A stretch of 64,000 nt of DNA from Microbacterium salsuginis (lineage in GTDB: Bacteria; Actinomycetota; Actinomycetes; Actinomycetales; Microbacteriaceae), in NCBI RefSeq assembly GCF_012524205.1, contig NZ_JABACI010000002.1:620001-684000 (forward strand), given 5' to 3'. The notes beneath the pieces are model-generated. The model worked only from the letters and a program-made list of their open reading frames with translations, was not told the origin of the DNA and made no database searches. Of the stretch, positions 17,972 through 26,342 are shown piece after piece. The position numbers and the translations under genes are program-made. Position 1 is the first letter of the stretch; each line of letters starts with the position of its first letter.

Positions 17972-18918
17972 TTCCGTCCTCGTACGTTCGAGATCGAGTC
18001 CCTCTTTCCCGCCAGCGCCGCGATCGCACTGAACACGAGGGTGAGCAGGAAGAGGGTCGTCGAGAGGGCCGCGGCGTAGCCCCAGTCCTGCCCCTGGAAT
18101 GCGACGTTCAGCATCCGGAGGACGGGGACCATCGTGGCGTTGTCCGGCCCCCCGGCCGTGAGCAGGTATGCGACAAATCCGTACTGGAGCGTGTTGATGA
18201 TCGTGAGGACGATCAGCAAGCGCACCTGCGTCGCCATGAGCGGCAGGTCGATGCTCCAGAACCGGCGGAGCCTGCCGACGCCGTCGAGATCGGCGGCCTC
18301 GAAGACCTCCTTGGGGATGTTCTGGAGGGTCGAGTAAAAGATGAGGAACTGAAGCCCGGCCACGAACGGGAAGCCGACGAAGAGCAAGGCGATGAGCGCG
18401 ATGGACGGGTCTCCAAGCCAGTTCTGGGTCAGGTCGCCGAGCCCGAGCGAGGTCAGCATGGTGTTGATGACGCCGTCGTTGGGGTGGTACATGAACGACC
18501 ACACGAGGGCGGTCACGACCCCCGGGAATGCCATGGGCGCGATGAGAAGCGTTCGGAACACGAATGCGGCGCGGGCGCTGCGCAGGCTGATCAGCAGCTC
18601 GGCGGCGAGCAGGGGGAATAGCCAGGACGCGATGGCGAACACGAAGATGGCGCCCAGCACGCGGAACGACTGCCACCAGATCTGGTCGCCGAACATCTTG
18701 GTGTAGTTGTCGACGCCGATGAACTCCGATTCGCCACCGGGGTTCCAGTCGAAGAACGAGTACCAGATCCCGCTGATGGCCGGGTAGTACTCGACCACGC
18801 CGAGGACCAGTGCCAGGGGCAGCAGTGCCAGGTAAAGGGGAACGAACGAGCGCCATCGCGGTCGGCGTCGCAGCCGCGGCTCCTCCCGACTGTCGACTTC
18901 AGCGACGCTGCTGGTCAC
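17968..18918 (-). CDS. Carbohydrate ABC transporter permease (MalF type)
   Basis: A 316-aa permease with six predicted transmembrane helices and the EAA loop LQNIPKEVFEAADLDGVGR. I chose GTG 18918 because GAAGGGAAGG lies five bases upstream; another GTG two codons earlier (18924) abuts that ribosome site and is less likely. It is the first gene of the minus-strand operon transporter-FAH-GH38. The promoter is in the 19.0-kb divergent region shared with the zinc dehydrogenase, which holds a candidate IclR operator. Confidence 0.93.
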   Translation of the reverse strand: MTSSVAEVDSREEPRLRRRPRWRSFVPLYLALLPLALVLGVVEYYPAISGIWYSFFDWNPGGESEFIGVDNYTKMFGDQIWWQSFRVLGAIFVFAIASWLFPLLAAELLISLRSARAAFVFRTLLIAPMAFPGVVTALVWSFMYHPNDGVINTMLTSLGLGDLTQNWLGDPSIALIALLFVGFPFVAGLQFLIFYSTLQNIPKEVFEAADLDGVGRLRRFWSIDLPLMATQVRLLIVLTIINTLQYGFVAYLLTAGGPDNATMVPVLRMLNVAFQGQDWGYAAALSTTLFLLTLVFSAIAALAGKRDSISNVRGRK

Positions 18919-19013
18919 CGGCACCTTCCCTTCGCTCCGTTGCGCTCCACGCTCTCACGTGGGCTCCGAGATTCTTCTGCCAGTGTAACATCAGTTCAAC
19001 ACCGTAAATAACA

Positions 19014-19029
19014 GTTCCAAATATCGAAC
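19014..19029. promoter_or_regulatory. Candidate IclR-type operator, site D
   Basis: The near-palindrome GTTCCAAATATCGAAC lies in the divergent promoter region between the transporter operon and the dehydrogenase gene. It shares the GTTC-N8-GAA layout and AT-rich core with sites at 5562, 11638 and 20850. It is the cleanest copy, with full GTTC/GAAC arms. Confidence 0.55.
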
Positions 19030-19045
19030 AGATGGGCAAGTAAGA

Positions 19046-20047
19046 ATGCGAGCACTGGTGCTCCAAGAATTCGGCCGAATGGGCGTCGAAGAGCGGCCGA
19101 AACCTGTCGCCGGAAACGGGGAGGTCCTCATCCGCACGATCGCGACCGGCATCTGCGGTTCCGACATCCACGGGTACACGGGTCACAACGGCAGGCGACA
19201 CCCGGGGCAGGTGATGGGCCACGAGACGGTCGGCGTCGTCGCGCAGCACGGCCCAGGTACCGACTCCGCGATCCCGCTGGGCACCGTGGTCACCGTGAAC
19301 CCCCAGCTTCGGGCCGGGCCCGACGGTCGAGCCCGGGTATTGGGTGTGAACCCCGAGATCTCCAGCGCGTTCGCCGAGTTCTTCGTGGTGCCGGTGGAGA
19401 ACGTGATCGCCCTCCCGCCCGGGATGACCGTCGAGCACGGTGCGCTCGTCGAGCCGCTCGCCGTCGGATTCCATGCCGCACGGCGCGGTGGGGTCACGGC
19501 GGGATCGAGGGTGCTCGTCATCGGAGCGGGGCCGATCGGCCTCGCATGCGTGATCGCCGCACGCCGGCTCGGTGCCACACACGTGATCGTCAGCGAACCG
19601 GTGGCGCAGCGGCGATCGCGCGCCGAGCAGCTCGACGCGACCGTCGTCGACCCCACCGTCGACGACGTGGCGGAGACCTGCCGGCGGGAGGGAGGCGTGG
19701 ATGTCGCGATCGACGCCGTCGGGAGCGCGACGACGATCGCGACCGCGCTCGAGTCAGTGTCGTCTGGTGGAATCGTCTCCCTCGTCGGGATGGCGTCGCC
19801 CATGATCCAGCTGCCCGCGTACGCCATCTCGGTGTCTGAGCGGACGATCGTCGGCTCCTTCTGCTACACGGCCGACGAGTTCCGGGAGACGACGGAGTGG
19901 GCGGCCGGAGAGCCGGCGCTGCTCGACCGGCTGATCGACGATCGGGTCTCCTTCGACGAGGCCGATGCCGCGTTCACCGCTCTGGCGGGGGACGACGCGT
20001 CGTCCACTTCGAAAGTGCTCGTGTACGCGGGCGGACTGCCCCGCTAG
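19046..20047 (+). CDS. Zinc-type medium-chain dehydrogenase/reductase, probable sugar or sugar-acid dehydrogenase
   Basis: A 333-aa NAD(P)-dependent dehydrogenase. The catalytic zinc site is visible as CGSD (Cys37) and GHE (His59, Glu60). The Rossmann fold starts at VLVIGAGPIGL near residue 163. The structural-zinc lobe is short and has no CxxC cysteines (VNPQLRAGPDGRARV instead), so this branch lacks the second zinc. It is divergent from the sugar transporter operon and overlaps the IclR gene stop by 4 nt. Oxidation of L-fucose-like sugars or of a 2-keto-3-deoxy acid is plausible from its neighbours, but specificity cannot be read from sequence. Confidence 0.85.
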   Translation: MRALVLQEFGRMGVEERPKPVAGNGEVLIRTIATGICGSDIHGYTGHNGRRHPGQVMGHETVGVVAQHGPGTDSAIPLGTVVTVNPQLRAGPDGRARVLGVNPEISSAFAEFFVVPVENVIALPPGMTVEHGALVEPLAVGFHAARRGGVTAGSRVLVIGAGPIGLACVIAARRLGATHVIVSEPVAQRRSRAEQLDATVVDPTVDDVAETCRREGGVDVAIDAVGSATTIATALESVSSGGIVSLVGMASPMIQLPAYAISVSERTIVGSFCYTADEFRETTEWAAGEPALLDRLIDDRVSFDEADAAFTALAGDDASSTSKVLVYAGGLPR

Positions 20048-20856
20048 CCGCGCCCGATGACCGCATGGCTGGCGCCGAGCCGGCGCGAAACCTCGGCGGC
20101 CGCTTGCAGCAGGGCGCGCCGCGCATGCTCCGACTCCGCGGCGAACCGCTCGACCGGGAAGCTGACCGACATCGCACCGACCACCGCGTCATCCTCGTCG
20201 CGGATCGGCACCGCCACACACCAGATCCCCGGGACGTACTCGCCGTGATCCTCGACCCATCCTTGGCTTCGCGCCTCCTCCAGCCGCATCTCGAGGTCGC
20301 GGACGGTGGCGAGCGTCGTAGAGGTGAAGACGTCCAGCTTGTCGTCGGGGTAGAGCGCCGTGATCTGTTCCGTCGTCAGTCCGCTCAGCAGCGCCTTCCC
20401 GAGCCCGGTGGCATGTGCGGGCAGTCGCGCCCCGACGGGCTGGTCGAAGATGAGCGGATGCGTTCCGGAGCTCTTGGCGACGCAGAGGTTGTCGGTGTCG
20501 ACGAGCACCGACAGCCGCACGGTCTCGCCGAGCAGATCCCTGAGCGAGTCCATGACCGGCTGCGCGCGCTGGGTCAGCGGCTTCAGCGTGACGTAGGCGT
20601 GACCGATCTCCCACGCCCGGACGCCGAGGCTGAACTCGCGCGTGCGGGGGTTGCGCTCGAGCCAGCCGGTGCGCGTGAGGCTGCCGAGCAGGTTGTGCGC
20701 GCTGGACTTGGGGATCCCCAGCTTGTCGGCGATGTCGGTCAACCGGAGCCGTCCCCCGGACGCCGCGGCGAGCTCGAGCACGCTGAGGGCTCGCTCGACG
20801 GCCCGGCCGCCGGCCGGCGAGTCGAGCTGTTCCGAATTCGGGCCTGTTGGTTCCAT
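20044..20856 (-). CDS. IclR-family transcriptional regulator
   Basis: A 270-aa regulator with an N-terminal winged HTH (LRLTDIADKLGIPKSSAHNL, about residues 36-55) and a GAF-like effector domain (about 85-260; LPAHATGLGKALLSGL and DEYxxG-like DHGEYVPGIWCVAVPI). It lies in the centre of the sugar island, between the dehydrogenase and the enolase-superfamily gene. A candidate operator (20850-20865) covers its own start codon, suggesting autoregulation. Similar sites near four other transcription units suggest it controls the whole island; the effector is probably a sugar-acid intermediate (inference). Confidence 0.93.
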   Translation of the reverse strand: MEPTGPNSEQLDSPAGGRAVERALSVLELAAASGGRLRLTDIADKLGIPKSSAHNLLGSLTRTGWLERNPRTREFSLGVRAWEIGHAYVTLKPLTQRAQPVMDSLRDLLGETVRLSVLVDTDNLCVAKSSGTHPLIFDQPVGARLPAHATGLGKALLSGLTTEQITALYPDDKLDVFTSTTLATVRDLEMRLEEARSQGWVEDHGEYVPGIWCVAVPIRDEDDAVVGAMSVSFPVERFAAESEHARRALLQAAAEVSRRLGASHAVIGRG

Positions 20857-20865
20857 ATACCGAAC
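20850..20865. promoter_or_regulatory. Candidate IclR-type operator, site E, overlapping the regulator start codon
   Basis: GTTCCATATACCGAAC spans the ATG of the IclR gene (complement of 20854-20856) within the 59-bp divergent gap to the enolase-superfamily gene. It differs from site D at three positions in the core. Confidence 0.5.
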
Positions 20866-20915
20866 ACTACCGCCCTTCGACCCCTTAGTCTCGCAATAGT
20901 CCCAGGAGGCCTCTC

Positions 20916-22031
20916 GTGCTGAAAATCACCGCCGTCGACACCCGCGTCGTCCCGTTCTCCACGGCAACGTGGCTCGATGAGGAACGCATCTCCAGCCCCC
21001 TATCCTGGTTTCCTCGTTTCGCGGAGCGGCGGAGTACGTGGAGAGGACCGGGCGCGGACCTCGTCTGGGTTCGGGTCCGCGCCGGCGACGAGCTCGTCGG
21101 CATCGGTCAGAGCCGCGGCGGAACCGTCACCGAGGCGGCGATCCGCGACCATCTCACGCCGCTCCTCCTCGGCCAGGACGCCGCATCCGTCGCATCGCTC
21201 GGAGAGCAGCTGAAGCGGGCTCTCGGTCCGTACGCCCACGGCTTCCTCGGCGCGATGGCCGTCTCCGCCGTCGAGCTCGCGCTCTGGGATCTCAACGCGC
21301 GGGCGATGGCGGTCCCCTTGTATCGACTGTTCGGCGGGCACGGGGAACCGCTCCGTCATTACGTCACGATCGGCTCCGCCGAACTGATCGACGAGGCCCG
21401 TGAACTTCTCGAGGGAGCCATCGACGTCGACGTGGTGAAGGTGCCGATGGCGTTCGGCCCCGCCGACGGCAGTGGGTCCGTGGCTGCGAACGTCGCACGC
21501 GTCGAGAAGCTGAGAGCACAGGTTCCGCCGCACGTGCGCATCGCCGTCGACTGCTTCGCCTCGTGGGATGTCGCCTACGCCGCCCGGTTCTCCCGGGCCT
21601 GCGAGGGGCTTGGGCTCGCCTGGATCGAGGAACCGCTCGGCTATGACGACGTCGTCTCCCACCTGCGGCTCCGTGACGCGCTCGACGGCACCGTGCAGAT
21701 CGCGACCGGGGAGCACTTGGCCGGTGTGAAGGTCGCCGAGGAGCTCATCACACGGGGTGCCGTCGATGTCATCCAGACCGACGTCACCTGGTGCGGGGGG
21801 ATCGGAATCGCGCGGACGATCGCGTCGGTCGCCGCGGAGCACGGCGTCACCTTCGCGCCTCACGCGTCGACGCTCCAGCCTTGGGCGCTGCACCTGCTGT
21901 CCGCGTGCGCGCCCGATTCCCTCGCGGAGACGCTCGTGCTGAGCGCGACGACGAGTGTGGATGCACCACGAGCGAGCGGCAGGTCCGGCGTTGGCCTGGC
22001 GCCGGCCGACCTCGGGTTCCTCGATCGATGA
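20916..22031 (+). CDS. Mandelate racemase/muconate-lactonizing (enolase superfamily) sugar-acid dehydratase candidate
   Basis: A 371-aa enzyme starting at GTG 20916 after AGGAGG. Metal ligands are Asp212 (AVDCF), Glu238 (IEEP) and Glu266 (GEH). The His-Asp dyad is His316 (APHAS) and Asp289 (QTDV), and a candidate catalytic Lys175 is in VVKVPM. The usual second lysine of the KxK motif is Pro177, so only one lysine base seems present. The family includes L-fuconate, L-rhamnonate and D-galactonate dehydratases. Its stop overlaps the next gene by 4 nt. The role fits the dehydration step before the FAH-family hydrolase. Confidence 0.88.
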   Translation: MLKITAVDTRVVPFSTATWLDEERISSPLSWFPRFAERRSTWRGPGADLVWVRVRAGDELVGIGQSRGGTVTEAAIRDHLTPLLLGQDAASVASLGEQLKRALGPYAHGFLGAMAVSAVELALWDLNARAMAVPLYRLFGGHGEPLRHYVTIGSAELIDEARELLEGAIDVDVVKVPMAFGPADGSGSVAANVARVEKLRAQVPPHVRIAVDCFASWDVAYAARFSRACEGLGLAWIEEPLGYDDVVSHLRLRDALDGTVQIATGEHLAGVKVAEELITRGAVDVIQTDVTWCGGIGIARTIASVAAEHGVTFAPHASTLQPWALHLLSACAPDSLAETLVLSATTSVDAPRASGRSGVGLAPADLGFLDR

Positions 22032-23068
22032 GCGTGCGAATCGGCTTCATCGGAGCAGGCTGGTGGTCGGCGACGACCCACGCGCCCGCCGTGGCATCCT
22101 CGGCGCACGCGAGTGTCGTCGGCGTCGTCGATCCCGACCGGGTTCGTGCCGACGAGTTCGTCCGACGCTTCGGCGGCGAGGTTCACGCCGACGTGACGAG
22201 CCTGCTCCGCGAGGGGGCGCCCGACGGGGTCGTCGTCGCGACGCCGCACGCGACGCACGCGCCCATCAGTCGCACGGCGATCGAACACGGGGTCGGGGTG
22301 CTCGTCGAGAAGCCGGTCGCGTTGACCGCTGCGGACGCCCGAGCGCTCCGCGACCTCGCCCACGAGTCGGCTGTACCCCTCATCGTGAGCCATCCCTACC
22401 TGTTCCACCCTCTGACTCCCCGCGTGCGCTCGCTGCTCGCGGACGGTGCAATCGGAGACCTCGTCAGCGTGACCGGAGCGTTCGACAGCGTGGTGGCGCA
22501 TCTGATCCGCGGCAGGCTGGACGACGGCCCGGCACGTGACTACCAGGGTTTCGCGCCCCAGGCCGGCACATACTCGGATCCTGCGCTGGCCGGCGGCGGG
22601 CAGGGCCAGTCGCAGTTCGGTCACCTAGTCTCGCTCCTCTTCGCCGAGATCGATCGCCCCCTCGTGCGAGTGAGCGCGAACATGCTCTGGGAGCGTCCGC
22701 CGATGGACATCGCGCTCGGCGCGACCGCGATGACAGCCGATGGAGCCGTCGTCTCGCTCGCCTCGGCGGGCACCGTCAGGCATTGGGACGACAGGACGGC
22801 GTGGCTTCGCTACACGGGAACCGACGGCTGGCTGCTTCACGACGCGATGCACGGCCGGATCACGGCGTCCGCCGGTGTGCTCACCGACACCGACGCCGAG
22901 GGATCTGGCAGCCCCTACCCGGCGTCGGCACCGGTTCTGGCGTTGATCGATGTGCTGCGTGGCGAAACACGCTCCGGGGACATCCTCGCCGACCCCGCCA
23001 ATGGTGCCGCAACTGTGGAGTTCGTCGAGGCCTGCTACGCGTCGGCCCTCGCGGCTACCGAGACGTGA
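22028..23068 (+). CDS. Gfo/Idh/MocA-family oxidoreductase
   Basis: A 346-aa NAD(P)-dependent oxidoreductase. The N-terminal Rossmann motif is IGFIGAGWWSATTHAP. The family EKP motif occurs as LVEKPVAL near residue 95, and the C-terminal alpha/beta domain follows. ATG 22028 overlaps the upstream stop (ATGA); the open frame extends about 80 codons upstream, but as a shadow. It is co-transcribed with the dehydratase, so it probably oxidises or reduces a sugar or sugar acid in the same pathway. It ends in a 14-nt convergent overlap with the amidohydrolase. Confidence 0.88.
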   Translation: MSVRIGFIGAGWWSATTHAPAVASSAHASVVGVVDPDRVRADEFVRRFGGEVHADVTSLLREGAPDGVVVATPHATHAPISRTAIEHGVGVLVEKPVALTAADARALRDLAHESAVPLIVSHPYLFHPLTPRVRSLLADGAIGDLVSVTGAFDSVVAHLIRGRLDDGPARDYQGFAPQAGTYSDPALAGGGQGQSQFGHLVSLLFAEIDRPLVRVSANMLWERPPMDIALGATAMTADGAVVSLASAGTVRHWDDRTAWLRYTGTDGWLLHDAMHGRITASAGVLTDTDAEGSGSPYPASAPVLALIDVLRGETRSGDILADPANGAATVEFVEACYASALAATET

Positions 23069-23873
23069 GCGTCAGCCGCGCGGCGTTCGCATGCGTCACG
23101 CGGTCCCGCTCGGAAGGACTGAGTCCGCGCAGGAGAAGCTCCCGCATCGCTCTCGCCTCGCGCGGCGCCACGTACTTGCCGTCGACCGGGAAGTCCGAGC
23201 CCCACACCATCCGGTCGACCCCGAACACATCGAGGAGGCGGTCGACGGCGGCCGTCGTGCCCACGCGCGCATCGAGGTAGTGGGCGCCCGAAAGCTTGAC
23301 GTGCACGTTCGGCACGTCGGCGAGGGCAGCCAGCCGCGTCAAATCCTCTTCGTGGGCGACGCCGGCCAGGTGATGGAGCACGACCGGAAGGCCGGGGACC
23401 GCGTGGGCGGCGGCCGCGATCGACAAGTACCAGTTCGGGCCGGCCGCGAGGCTGAGCACCAGACCACGGTCGGCCATTTCCCGGAGCCACCGCGCGGCCT
23501 CACCGGACTCGAGCCATCGGTCGTCGTCGGAGGCGAGATAGTGGGCCACGCCGGCCGCCTCGGGATGGCGGTCGAGTCGAGCCCTCAGTCGTTCCGGGGC
23601 GCCCGCCCGATGGTGGTCCGACGACCATCTGCTGTCCACGTCGACGAAAAGGCTGATGCGCGAGGGATGTTCGCTGCGGGCTAGGGCCGCGTATGCGTTG
23701 TCACCCTCGTCCCCGTCAGCGTCGGCGAGATCGGCGGCGATCAGCCAGCAGGCGTCGATGCCCTCCTCGTCGAGATGCCTGATCAGCCGCGACACCGTCG
23801 CGTCGTCGTCTCCGTCGAGGCGCGACACCGGGTACGGCCATCGCGGCCAGGCGTGGACGTGGGCGTCGATCAT
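23055..23873 (-). CDS. Amidohydrolase-2 family protein, probable sugar-acid lactonase
   Basis: A 272-aa TIM-barrel hydrolase of the PF04909/COG3618 type. Motifs: N-terminal DAHVHAWP, LHHLAG near residue 165, KLSGA near 197, WGSDFP near 223 and the C-terminal NAARL. This group includes L-fucono-1,5-lactonase and L-rhamnono-lactonase, which open the lactone made by the sugar dehydrogenase. It is third in the operon after the GH3 gene and the 816-aa gene (15-nt gap). Lactonase function is inferred from family and neighbours. Confidence 0.85.
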   Translation of the reverse strand: MIDAHVHAWPRWPYPVSRLDGDDDATVSRLIRHLDEEGIDACWLIAADLADADGDEGDNAYAALARSEHPSRISLFVDVDSRWSSDHHRAGAPERLRARLDRHPEAAGVAHYLASDDDRWLESGEAARWLREMADRGLVLSLAAGPNWYLSIAAAAHAVPGLPVVLHHLAGVAHEEDLTRLAALADVPNVHVKLSGAHYLDARVGTTAAVDRLLDVFGVDRMVWGSDFPVDGKYVAPREARAMRELLLRGLSPSERDRVTHANAARLTLTSR

Positions 23874-23888
23874 CCGGGGTCGATCCGG

Positions 23889-26339
23889 CTACCAGATGAA
23901 CTCGATGCTGCCCGACACGTGCTCGACGAGGACACCGTCGCGGGTGCGCGCGACAAGGGAGCCGTCGAGCGGCTCCCCGTCGACGCGCACCTCGACCGCG
24001 CCACGCTCGAGCACGTCCCAGGGAGGGTGCACCTCGATCCGTGCGTCCACCACCGGCGACACCGAGAGTGCGCGACGTACATCCGGGTTAAGTCGCGTCG
24101 TGATCGGGTGGCCGTCCTTGCATGCGACCGGCCCGTCCGCATCCTGCTGCACGTACACCCGCACTTCGCGCCGGAAGGAGCTGTCGAGGTGGAGCACCCC
24201 CAGACCGTCGCTAATGCGCACGGTCTGGCCGACCGGCACCGGGATCCCGCCGGGAAGACAGAGGGCGAGCTCCGCCGTGGTGTCCTGCTCGTACCCCGAC
24301 AGCCAGAGCGCGTTGTCCGAGCGCGACGCGGTGAACTGGATGGCACGCGCATTCTCGCGGTAGATGGTGCGGTCGTGGAATACGGCCGCCTCCGGGGTTC
24401 GGGTCTGGCGGATGACGCTGCCGAAGTCCTCGAGCAGGGGGCGCAGGAGCGCGGCCGCATCGACGAACTCCTCGCCGAGCCGCTGCGGGAGGTCGGCGGT
24501 GCCGTCCTCATCGATCGGCAGGGCGGCTCGGATCCACGACGCCCGTCCGCCGTTCCAGCCGGGGTTGGTTCGCGTGACCGCGAACACGCGTTCCCCACCC
24601 GCGAATTCCAGTCCGGCGACAATATCGGCGGCGGGACCGGCGACCTCCGCGCTGCCGCCGGCCGAGCAGGCCTCGCTCATCCGCACTCGACCCCACCGGC
24701 CAATGTCGACCAGGTTGTCGATCGGCCGCCTGGTGACGATGGTCGCATCGCCCTCGATGGCCGGCGCCGCCCGGAGATCGAGCAACGCGCGAATGGAGTC
24801 GAACGCGGGTGCCCCGTAGAAGAGCACGCGCCCACCGGAGCGGACGAAGTTGGCCAGCTCCCCGGCGACCTTCTCGCCGATCGTCGCCGCGCAGACCAAC
24901 AGTATCGTGCCCGACAGCACGTCTTGCCGCCCGGCCAGGATCCGGGATAGCTCGGCCGTCGATACCACGCTGTTCACCGGCACACCGTTGGTGAACGCCT
25001 GCGCGACGAACCAGTCCTGGAGGAACAGGTTCGATCCGGCTTCCGGCCTCTCCGCGATGAGGTCGGACATCTCCTCGAACGGATACACCCAGCAGAGGAG
25101 GCCGGGTCGGTCGGGCGCGGTGTCGATGCCGCTGAGCAGATGGGGGACGATCTCGCGGGCGGCACGCCCGTCGAGGATGCCGTGCTCGCTGTCGACGCTG
25201 AGGATCTCGACGACCGACGCGGTCCGCATGGTGCCGTCTCCCTGGAGGGCAGCGACCGACATGGGCATGTAGATGTCGTAGGGTTCGCGCCCGTAGCAGT
25301 CGCGCCACGGGTTCTGCCAGAACCACGGGTCGTTCGCGTAGAAGCGGAACGGGTAGCCTTCGCCGGGGATGTGGGCCGCGCGGCTCATCGCGCCCGCGAT
25401 CTCGACCCCGAAGTTGCGGTTTAGTGCCCCCCACGGCGAGTTCGGAGCGGGCAGGCGAAGGTAGCCGCGCTCGTAGATCGTGCGGAGCGGGGTCAGATCT
25501 TTGGCGAGCTCGACCCCGATCGGGAAGTTAGTCCCACGCACCTCGAGCGAATACGAGCATGCCGCAGCGAAGTCGTCCCAGAACGACAGTGCGTACGCCG
25601 TCGCCTCGCCCACGTCGACTCGACCGAAACGGTGCCCGTCGAAGTTGATCCCGCGGTACGACCACGGGTGGAACGAGAGCCCGAAGCCGTTCGACAACCA
25701 CAGATAGTCAAACCCCATCGCAGGCAGGAAGCTCTCGCACTGCCCGCCGAGGAACGATCCGAAGCTCAGTCCCTGCGGGATTCCTTCCGGGAATGCCGCG
25801 TATGCCACGTCGTCGGCGTTCAGCCTTGACCAGCTGCAGGTGACCCGGTAGTGGGTCTTGACGGGCGCGTCGCCGAGATCGAACGGCGACTCGCTGATCT
25901 CGGGATGCCGGACGAACTTGAAATCGGAGGGCGCGAACTCCGGCCCCGGATCGAAGGCGGTTCCGATCGCGACATGGGCTTTCCGGCGGAGCGCCGCGGC
26001 TCTCAGCGCCCCCACGATCTCTCGCAGTCGCCGATACCGCATAGGCCCCTCTGCTCCTGCGTAGGGCCGCGCGCTGGTCGGGGCGTCGGCTGTCAGGCCG
26101 AACTGCTCCGGGTTGGAGAAGCCGATAAATCGCGCCCATTCGAATTCGGCGTCGATGTTCCCCGACCACTCGAGAATCTCGCTGCCGTCACCGGTCCACA
26201 CCAGGATGGAGATGCTGCTCCCCTCCGCGACGAGGTCGTCCCATTGCCGGAGCATCTCTTCGGCGACGTCTACATCCGGGCGCCCGAGCGCGAAGGGCTT
26301 CAGCGTCGTTTCGAGTGTCACCCTGTTCAGGCGCGTCAT
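23889..26339 (-). CDS. Uncharacterised 816-aa protein, putative glycoside hydrolase-like
   Basis: I recognise no named family. The start is firm: ATG 26339 with GGAGG eight bases upstream, inside the end of the GH3 gene. The N-terminus (RVTLETTLKPF) leads into an aromatic-rich region of about 400 residues with barrel-like landmarks: SISILVWTGDGSEIL, FDYLWLSNGFGLSFHPW, YPFRFYANDPWFWQNPW. The middle (about 480-540: TILLVCAATIGEKV, FVRSGGRVLFYGAPAF) resembles the class I amidotransferase-like fold found in some glycosidases such as GH42. The C-terminus is beta-rich, with no signal peptide. It lies between GH3 and lactonase genes, so a cytoplasmic glycoside hydrolase or phosphorylase is likely. 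No catalytic residue can be assigned with confidence. Confidence 0.85.
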   Translation of the reverse strand: MTRLNRVTLETTLKPFALGRPDVDVAEEMLRQWDDLVAEGSSISILVWTGDGSEILEWSGNIDAEFEWARFIGFSNPEQFGLTADAPTSARPYAGAEGPMRYRRLREIVGALRAAALRRKAHVAIGTAFDPGPEFAPSDFKFVRHPEISESPFDLGDAPVKTHYRVTCSWSRLNADDVAYAAFPEGIPQGLSFGSFLGGQCESFLPAMGFDYLWLSNGFGLSFHPWSYRGINFDGHRFGRVDVGEATAYALSFWDDFAAACSYSLEVRGTNFPIGVELAKDLTPLRTIYERGYLRLPAPNSPWGALNRNFGVEIAGAMSRAAHIPGEGYPFRFYANDPWFWQNPWRDCYGREPYDIYMPMSVAALQGDGTMRTASVVEILSVDSEHGILDGRAAREIVPHLLSGIDTAPDRPGLLCWVYPFEEMSDLIAERPEAGSNLFLQDWFVAQAFTNGVPVNSVVSTAELSRILAGRQDVLSGTILLVCAATIGEKVAGELANFVRSGGRVLFYGAPAFDSIRALLDLRAAPAIEGDATIVTRRPIDNLVDIGRWGRVRMSEACSAGGSAEVAGPAADIVAGLEFAGGERVFAVTRTNPGWNGGRASWIRAALPIDEDGTADLPQRLGEEFVDAAALLRPLLEDFGSVIRQTRTPEAAVFHDRTIYRENARAIQFTASRSDNALWLSGYEQDTTAELALCLPGGIPVPVGQTVRISDGLGVLHLDSSFRREVRVYVQQDADGPVACKDGHPITTRLNPDVRRALSVSPVVDARIEVHPPWDVLERGAVEVRVDGEPLDGSLVARTRDGVLVEHVSGSIEFIW

Positions 26340-26342
26340 GCG

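Noticed and set aside
24508..25434. Minus-strand open frame inside the 816-aa gene in another frame
   Set aside because: Out-of-frame shadow; composition dominated by Arg and Gly.
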